Source: CAZADA01 sp964526675
GTDB taxonomy: Bacteria; Pseudomonadota; Alphaproteobacteria; Caulobacterales; Maricaulaceae
Direction: 5' to 3'
NCBI GenBank assembly: GCA_964526675.1
Contig: CAZGLY010000047.1
Location: 1 to 19,949, forward strand
DNA: 19,949 bases
The position numbers and the translations under genes are program-made. Under the pieces are notes generated by a model. It was not told where the DNA came from. It did no database searches and saw nothing but the letters and a program-made list of their open reading frames with translations. The first letter of the stretch is position 1; every line of letters begins with the position of its first letter. Positions 15,757 through 19,949 of this stretch are shown one piece after another.

Positions 15757-16931
15757 CGATCAATCTCCCCGAACACAATGTCCAGCGAGCCGAGGATCGC
15801 GCTCACATCCGCGAGCATGTGGCCTTTGTTGATCGCGTCCATCGCCGCCAAGTGCGGAAAGCCCGGGGCGCGGATTTTCACCCGATAGGGCTTGTTGGTG
15901 CCATCGGCGATCAGATACACGCCAAACTCCCCCTTCGGCGCCTCCACCGCGGCGTAAACCTCGCCCGCCGGCACGTGAAACCCTTCGGTGTAGAGCTTGA
16001 AGTGGTGGATCAGCGCTTCCATCGAGCGCTTCATGTCCGCCCGCCGCGGCGGCGACACCTTGCCCGTGGTCTCGAGCACCGGGCCCTCGGGCATCATGTC
16101 CAAGCATTGGACCATGATCTTCACGCTCTCACGCATCTCCTCCACCCGGCAGAGATAGCGGTCATAGCAATCGCCGTGGACGCCGACAGGCACTTTGAAG
16201 TCGAGCTCGGAATAGACCTCATAGGGCTGGGCGCGACGCAAGTCCCACGCAAGGCCGGAGCCACGGATCATCACGCCCGTGAAGCCGAGGGCTTGGCCCT
16301 CCTCGGCGCTGACCACGCCAATGTCCACATTGCGCTGCTTGAAGATGCGGTTGTTGGTGATCAGGCCTTCAATGTCGTCCAACACTTTCGGGAAGCTCTG
16401 ACACCACAGACGAATGTCTTCGATCAGATCCGGCGGAATGTCTTGGTGCACGCCGCCGGGACGAAAGTAATGGGCGTGCAGCCGCGCGCCGGACGCCCGC
16501 TCATAGAACACCATGAGCTTTTCGCGCTCCTCAAACCCCCACAGCGGCGGGGTGAGCGCGCCGACGTCCAGCGCTTGCGTCGTGATGTTCAGCAAATGGC
16601 TGAGAATGCGGCCAATTTCACAGTAGAGGACGCGGATGAACTGCGCCCGGCGCGGCACCTCCACCTCCGCCAACTTCTCGATCGCGAGACAGTAGGCGTG
16701 CTCCTGGTTCATCGGCGCGACGTAATCGAGCCGGTCGAAATAGCCCGTGCCTTGGAGATAGGTCTTGTGCTCCAAGAGCTTTTCCGTGCCGCGGTGCAGC
16801 AGGCCGATGTGGGGATCGACGCGCTCCACCACCTCCCCGTCGAGCTCGAGCACCAGGCGCAACACGCCGTGGGCCGCCGGGTGTTGGGGCCCGAAGTTTA
16901 GGGTGAAGTTCCGCAGCTCAGTCTCGGCCAT
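15753..16931 (-). CDS. nuoD: NADH-quinone oxidoreductase subunit D
   Basis: 49-kDa subunit of respiratory Complex I, in the peripheral arm at the quinone-binding site. The 392 aa begin MAETELRNFTLNFGPQHPAA and continue HGVLR, the canonical N-terminus. Further hallmarks are HIGLLHRGTEKL (41-52), YLQGTGYFDRLDYVAPMNQEHAY (58-80), and the C-terminal RIRAPGF ... ADVSAILGSLDIVFGEIDR. Start at 16931 has GGAAGGA (plus-strand 16938-16944) six bases upstream; the ATG at 16946 has none. It follows the GFA-family gene by 39 bases and overlaps the SnoaL-like gene by GTGA. It stands alone from nuoC as in most alphaproteobacteria (not fused as in E. coli). Confidence 0.97.
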   Translation of the reverse strand: MAETELRNFTLNFGPQHPAAHGVLRLVLELDGEVVERVDPHIGLLHRGTEKLLEHKTYLQGTGYFDRLDYVAPMNQEHAYCLAIEKLAEVEVPRRAQFIRVLYCEIGRILSHLLNITTQALDVGALTPPLWGFEEREKLMVFYERASGARLHAHYFRPGGVHQDIPPDLIEDIRLWCQSFPKVLDDIEGLITNNRIFKQRNVDIGVVSAEEGQALGFTGVMIRGSGLAWDLRRAQPYEVYSELDFKVPVGVHGDCYDRYLCRVEEMRESVKIMVQCLDMMPEGPVLETTGKVSPPRRADMKRSMEALIHHFKLYTEGFHVPAGEVYAAVEAPKGEFGVYLIADGTNKPYRVKIRAPGFPHLAAMDAINKGHMLADVSAILGSLDIVFGEIDR

Positions 16932-16970
16932 AGCCAGTCCTTCCATACGCGCGCCGGCGCGCGTGTCGCG

Positions 16971-17444
16971 TCACGTGGGTTGGGCGGCGTTCCCAGAGGC
17001 GTTACGGGCCGCCATGAAGTCCGCAATGACTTGCGCGCCGGTTTTACGGGGCACGTCATTCGCGAAGGCGTAGACCGGCGGTTGCTCGTCCACGAAGATC
17101 TCCTCCTTGAAGACGAACCCCTCGGCGTCGTCCAACGCGCCAAGGCTCACCGCCACCTGACCATCCTCCACCAGCCTGTACGCCAACGCGCCGCCGCACA
17201 CCGCGCACGACCAGCGCTCCGCCCATTCCGACGACCGGTAGCGCAGCAGCTTCGTGGGATCTTCGGCGACGAAATCGCGCACCTCCACCCCGAACCAGGG
17301 CCCGCCGGCCCACCGCCGACACATGGAGCAATGGCACACGTCAAACACGCGCCCGTCGCGCGGCGTCGCCTCGAACCGCACAGCGCCGCACAGACACGCG
17401 CCGCGCAGCCGCGCGTCCTGCTCCACGGGCGCATCCGCCGTCAT
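16971..17444 (-). CDS. GFA/CENP-V family zinc-binding protein
   Basis: 157-aa protein of the GFA family (glutathione-dependent formaldehyde-activating-like, CENP-V fold). All seven expected metal-binding cysteines are present: C17 and C19 (ACLCGAVRF), C37, C39 and C42 (CHCSMCRR), C80 and C83 (CAVCGG), suggesting two zinc sites. Family members bind glutathione adducts or act as carbon-sulfur lyases; substrate here is unknown. Cytoplasmic, no signal peptide. ATG 17444 overlaps the stop of the 80-aa membrane protein (ATGA). Being inside the nuo block suggests co-expression with Complex I, not proof of a role in it. Confidence 0.88.
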   Translation of the reverse strand: MTADAPVEQDARLRGACLCGAVRFEATPRDGRVFDVCHCSMCRRWAGGPWFGVEVRDFVAEDPTKLLRYRSSEWAERWSCAVCGGALAYRLVEDGQVAVSLGALDDAEGFVFKEEIFVDEQPPVYAFANDVPRKTGAQVIADFMAARNASGNAAQPT

Positions 17445-17683
17445 TGCTGCGCCCGTCCATGACGTTCGCCCAAGGCGTAGCCGATCCCGAGACCCAGCGC
17501 GAACGAGCTGATCGCCATCAGCGCCGCCCCCGCCGCGAGGCCCATGCCGAAGCGCAAGAACACGACGGTGGGGTCCTGCCAATAGAACGTCACCTCGAAG
17601 GGATCCGCGAACCCGAAGCGGACGTCATCCTCGTCCGCGTGAGAGAAGAATTGCGCGTTGAAGTCCGGACCCGGGTCGGTCAT
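17441..17683 (-). CDS. 80-aa single-pass membrane protein in nuo block
   Basis: No named family recognised. The first 45 residues are polar and aromatic-rich (FNAQFFSHADEDDVRFGF, then FEVTFYWQDPTVVFLRF), followed by one glycine- and alanine-rich transmembrane helix (about 47-71) and a short basic tail (GERHGRAQQ). The C-terminal basic end suggests that end is cytoplasmic. ATG 17683 overlaps the nuoC stop and its own stop overlaps the GFA gene start, both by ATGA, so it is translationally coupled on both sides. The neat coupling supports a real gene. A Complex I accessory or assembly role is an inference from position. Confidence 0.82.
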   Translation of the reverse strand: MTDPGPDFNAQFFSHADEDDVRFGFADPFEVTFYWQDPTVVFLRFGMGLAAGAALMAISSFALGLGIGYALGERHGRAQQ

Positions 17684-18300
17684 GAGCCCCCGCCTCGGCC
17701 GTCTTCCGCCTTTTCATCGCCTGGCAACACGTACTTCGCGCCCTCCCATGGGGACAGGAAATCGAAGTCTCGGAACTCCTGAACCAGCTTCACCGGCTCA
17801 TACACCACGCGCTTCTGCTGCTCGTCGTAACGCACCTCAACGTGGCCGCTGAGGGGAAAGTCCTTCCGAAGAGGATGCCCGTGAAAACCGTAGTCCGTCA
17901 AAAGCCGCCGCAGATCCGGGTGATCGGTGAACAGCACGCCGTACATGTCGAAGGCTTCGCGCTCATACCACGCAGCGGCCGGGTGGACGTCCACAACGCT
18001 CGGAACCGGCGCGTCGACGGTCGTGGAGACCTTCACCCGCAGCCGCAAGTTCTGCGACATCGACAACACATGATACACGACATCGAAGCGCTCGGACCGC
18101 TGAGGCCAATCGACCCCGCACAAATCCACGAGAATCGTGAACCGCGCGCTGGGGTCGTCGCGCAAATAGAGCAGCACGTCCGTGATGGAGTCGCGCTGCA
18201 CTTTGACCGTCAACTCGCCGTGCGTCAGCTCAAAGCCGATCACCGCCGCCGGGAACTGTTCGCTGATGCGCTCCCGCAGATCCTGCAACGCTTCGTCCAT
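17680..18300 (-). CDS. nuoC: NADH-quinone oxidoreductase subunit C
   Basis: 30-kDa subunit of the Complex I peripheral arm. The 206 aa carry the family signature WYEREAFDMYGVLF (111-124), HPDLRRLLTDYGFHGHPLRKDFPL (127-150) and the C-terminal YEPVKLVQEFRDFDFLSPWEG (167-187). Start ATG 18300 has AAGGGA about 9 bases upstream. Gap to nuoB is 47 bases; overlaps the next gene by ATGA. Confidence 0.97.
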   Translation of the reverse strand: MDEALQDLRERISEQFPAAVIGFELTHGELTVKVQRDSITDVLLYLRDDPSARFTILVDLCGVDWPQRSERFDVVYHVLSMSQNLRLRVKVSTTVDAPVPSVVDVHPAAAWYEREAFDMYGVLFTDHPDLRRLLTDYGFHGHPLRKDFPLSGHVEVRYDEQQKRVVYEPVKLVQEFRDFDFLSPWEGAKYVLPGDEKAEDGRGGGS

Positions 18301-18347
18301 CGCGAGGTGTCCCTTGTGTGATCAGCGCTCTGGCGAGACCGACGCGC

Positions 18348-18932
18348 TTAGCGTTCGATCGAACCTTCTCGACGGATCTTCTTCTGCAGCTGAAGCACCC
18401 CGTAGACGAGGGCTTCGGCGCTGGGCGGACAGCCGGGAACGTAGATGTCCACCGGCACGATCCGGTCACACCCGCGAACCACGGCGTAGCTGTAATGGTA
18501 GTACCCGCCGCCATTGGCGCAGGACCCCATGGAAATCACATAGCGCGGCTCAGGCATCTGATCGTAAACCTTGCGCAGGGCCGGCGCCATTTTGTTCGTC
18601 AACGTGCCCGCGACGATCATGACGTCCGACTGGCGCGGGCTTGCGCGCGGCGCGAAACCGAACCGCTCCAAATCGTACCGCGGCATGGAGGCTTGCATCA
18701 TCTCCACCGCGCAGCACGCCAAGCCGAAGGTCATCCACATCAACGACCCCGTGCGCGCCCACGTGATCAGGTCGTCCGCGCGCGCGACCAGGAACCCCTT
18801 GTCGGCCAGCTGATCCGTCACGCCGTCGAAGAACGGATCATGCTTCTTTGGGTCGTAGGCGGGCGTGGCGGCGCGCGCGGCGCCGCCCGCCGGGATCAGT
18901 GCGCTCGCAAACGTGTCGCGGGCTTCAGCCAT
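18348..18932 (-). CDS. nuoB: NADH-quinone oxidoreductase subunit B
   Basis: Complex I subunit holding the N2 4Fe-4S cluster that passes electrons to quinone. The 194 aa show cluster ligands C73 and C74 (GLACCAVEMM), C138 (SMGSCANGGGYYHYSY) and C168 (VPGCPPSAEAL). The ~45-residue N-terminal stretch before DDLITWAR is variable. Start ATG 18932 has GAGGAG (plus-strand 18940-18945) seven bases upstream. Second gene of the nuo block, 47 bases after nuoA. Confidence 0.98.
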   Translation of the reverse strand: MAEARDTFASALIPAGGAARAATPAYDPKKHDPFFDGVTDQLADKGFLVARADDLITWARTGSLMWMTFGLACCAVEMMQASMPRYDLERFGFAPRASPRQSDVMIVAGTLTNKMAPALRKVYDQMPEPRYVISMGSCANGGGYYHYSYAVVRGCDRIVPVDIYVPGCPPSAEALVYGVLQLQKKIRREGSIER

Positions 18933-18979
18933 GGCCGTGCTCCTCGCTCGTCACCGGACAGCTCTGCAGACCAGGGCGC

Positions 18980-19345
18980 TCATTCCCAGTCCAGGGCGCC
19001 CTTCCGCCATTCATAGATAAACCCGACCGTCAACACGCCCAGGAACGCCATCATCGACCAAAAGGCGAACAGATCGCCCGCGAACACGGGGAAGATCCAG
19101 GGGAAGAGGAACGCGACCTCCAAATCGAAGATGATGAACAGGATCGCGACCAGATAAAAACGGACGTCGAACTTCATCCGCGCGTCGTCAAAGGCGTTGA
19201 ACCCGCACTCATACGTCGACACTTTCTCGGGATCGGGGCTCGACGGGGCCAGCACGAACGCCGCCAGCAGAAACAACAGGCCAAGGCCCGCCGCGATGCC
19301 CAGGAAAATGAGTATGGGCGCGTAGTCCAAAAGCAACGCCGTCAT
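18980..19345 (-). CDS. nuoA: NADH-quinone oxidoreductase subunit A
   Basis: Small membrane subunit of Complex I (121 aa, normal length) with three transmembrane helices at about 8-33, 62-84 and 92-111. The conserved loop YECGFNAFDDARMKFDVRFY (45-64) and the following FDLEVAFLFPW (73-83) are the family signatures; the loop lies near the quinone channel. ATG 19345 has an excellent GGGAGGAG a few bases upstream. First gene of the nuo block. Confidence 0.97.
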   Translation of the reverse strand: MTALLLDYAPILIFLGIAAGLGLLFLLAAFVLAPSSPDPEKVSTYECGFNAFDDARMKFDVRFYLVAILFIIFDLEVAFLFPWIFPVFAGDLFAFWSMMAFLGVLTVGFIYEWRKGALDWE

Positions 19346-19377
19346 CGGCTCCTCCCGCGGCCGTCGGGCGATCGGCC

Positions 19378-19398
19378 GGCGACCAGAGGGCGGTCGCC
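19378..19398. promoter_or_regulatory. Stem-loop in the nuoA leader
   Basis: GGCGACC - 7-base loop - GGTCGCC (8 bp including the outer C-G at 19377/19399), 32-55 bases before the nuoA start. It would form in the nuo mRNA leader. No T-run follows, so it is not an obvious terminator. I found no convincing promoter in 19399-19568, although that stretch must carry or follow the nuo promoter. A CCCC-AAC-GGGG mini-palindrome is at 19513-19523. Confidence 0.35.
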
Positions 19399-19568
19399 GC
19401 CGAAAGCCGAAGCCATTGGCTTAGGCGCAGCCGTTGAGCGACGCAAGGTCACGGGCCGTTCGCGACACCCGCGACGCTCAAAGGACGCCTCGGAGGACTG
19501 TAGCCGATCGAACCCCAACGGGGCCCTACCGCGTCGAAGCGGCGCGCGCCCCGCCTGGATGGAGCGTC

Positions 19569-19751
19569 TTAGAGGCCCGGCGCTCCGCGTCCAATCGCCG
19601 CGACCAAAAGGGCGATCGCGCCGAGCGCCAAGCCGCAAATGCCGGCCTCGCCGACACTGCCGCCGGGACAGCCTTCGAACCCGGCCCGTTCGTCCAAGCG
19701 GCCGAGTTGACACTCCCAGCCGCGCCGCATGTTCGCGCACAATTTCCGCAT
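19569..19751 (-). CDS. Possible 60-aa cysteine-containing membrane protein
   Basis: Starts MRKLCANMRRGWECQLGRLD with GGGAG (plus-strand 19759-19763) seven bases upstream, a good ribosome-binding site. Four cysteines (5, 14, 28, 39) precede or enter one C-terminal hydrophobic helix (about 38-54, GLALGAIALLVAAIG). No family recognised. It lies between tRNA-Asp and nuoA on the same strand. It may be real, but length and GC-rich context leave room for a chance frame. Confidence 0.45.
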   Translation of the reverse strand: MRKLCANMRRGWECQLGRLDERAGFEGCPGGSVGEAGICGLALGAIALLVAAIGRGAPGL

Positions 19752-19770
19752 GGTTGTTCTCCCGCGTTGG

Positions 19771-19786
19771 CCTTCGTTCTCGAAGG
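19771..19786. other. CCTTCG-TTCT-CGAAGG hairpin downstream of tRNA-Asp
   Basis: Perfect 6-bp stem with a 4-base loop, between the tRNA and the 60-aa frame. In the minus-strand transcript the loop reads AGAA. It could be part of a tRNA terminator region or a processing site. Confidence 0.3.
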
Positions 19787-19849
19787 AGTGACGCGCTTAC
19801 CATGACCGAAAACCGGCCGCGGTTCCGAGGAAAGCCGTGATGAAGCTTA

Positions 19850-19868
19850 ACGGCGCATGGAGCGCCGT
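19850..19868 (-). terminator. Possible terminator after tRNA-Asp
   Basis: ACGGCGC - ATGGA loop - GCGCCGT (7 bp), about 30 bases past the tRNA 3' end. On the minus strand it is followed by TTAAGCTT, only a poor U-tract, so termination may be weak or the transcript may read on. Confidence 0.4.
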
Positions 19869-19898
19869 CTGCAAGGACGGTGAAAATGTCGGAAAATC

Positions 19899-19949
19899 TG
19901 GCGCGAGTGACGGGGCTCGAACCCGCGACCTCCGGCGTGACAGGCCGGC
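19899..19949 (-). tRNA. tRNA-Asp (GTC), 3' part; 5' end outside window
   Basis: The reverse complement shows an anticodon stem CCGGC/GCCGG enclosing the loop CTGTCAC with anticodon GTC (plus-strand 19939-19941). The variable loop AGGTC, T-arm GCGGG-TTCGAGC-CCCGT, acceptor strand CACTCGC, discriminator G and an encoded CCA (19899-19901) follow. The D-arm and 5' acceptor strand lie beyond the window edge. Confidence 0.95.

Noticed and set aside
15735..16901. 388-aa open frame on the plus strand opposite nuoD
   Set aside because: It lies wholly antisense to a certain gene, is His/Arg-rich with no recognisable domain, and is the kind of open frame expected opposite GC-rich genes.
18848..19840. 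330-aa plus-strand frame opposite nuoA and the tRNA-nuo spacer
   Set aside because: Charged low-complexity translation, antisense to nuoA; no start signal.
19802..19840. 12-codon plus-strand frame (MTENRPRFRGKP)
   Set aside because: Too short to support without conservation, and the AAGGAG upstream is too far for good initiation.
19899..19949. tRNA-Asp as an integration site for a mobile element
   Set aside because: No integrase next to it and no repeat of the tRNA 3' end elsewhere in the window; xerD here is the housekeeping recombinase.

Overview
This is a GC-rich, densely coded chromosomal window that reads as an alphaproteobacterium. The signs are the order xerD / hypothetical gene / aroK-aroB / CorC-type transporter, an nuo block with separate nuoC and nuoD, a class I PHA synthase, and many 4-base start/stop overlaps. 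A relative of Caulobacterales or Hyphomonadaceae is my best guess. That rests on remembered gene order, not on a search. No phage, insertion sequence, CRISPR array or rRNA is visible.

Layout, left to right. (1) Positions 1-1466 hold the 3' part of dnaB (+), converging on accA. (2) Positions 1487-5493 form a minus-strand unit: a 46-aa membrane microprotein, a 593-aa secreted protein of unknown function, xerD and accA. A good promoter candidate lies at about 5620-5648. (3) Positions 5708-10117 form a plus-strand unit: aroK and aroB (two shikimate-pathway enzymes, overlapping by ATGA), then a CorC/HlyC-type CBS membrane protein overlapping by ATGA with a geranylgeranyl-reductase-like flavoprotein. 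(4) Positions 10142-13021 are minus strand: a Tat-exported kelch protein, an AlaC-type aminotransferase and a small lipoprotein. (5) The plus-strand phaC lies at 13146-14996 and diverges from the lipoprotein. (6) Positions 15199-19345 (minus) encode the start of respiratory Complex I: nuoA, nuoB, nuoC, an 80-aa membrane protein, a GFA/CENP-V zinc protein, nuoD and a SnoaL-like putative lipoprotein. (7) Upstream of nuoA are a short leader with hairpins, a possible 60-aa cysteine-containing membrane protein, and a partial tRNA-Asp(GTC) cut by the window edge.

Most of the window is housekeeping: replication, fatty-acid synthesis, chromosome dimer resolution, aromatic amino-acid synthesis, respiration and carbon storage. 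The least explained part is the nuo block. Two accessory genes are translationally coupled between nuoC and nuoD, a third is fused by start/stop overlap to the end of nuoD, and the block ends there without nuoE-N. Secondary points are the microprotein nested into the 593-aa secreted protein, a probable leaderless aroK, and dyad symmetries around phaC and nuoA. I do not see clear evidence of a new defence or mobile system.
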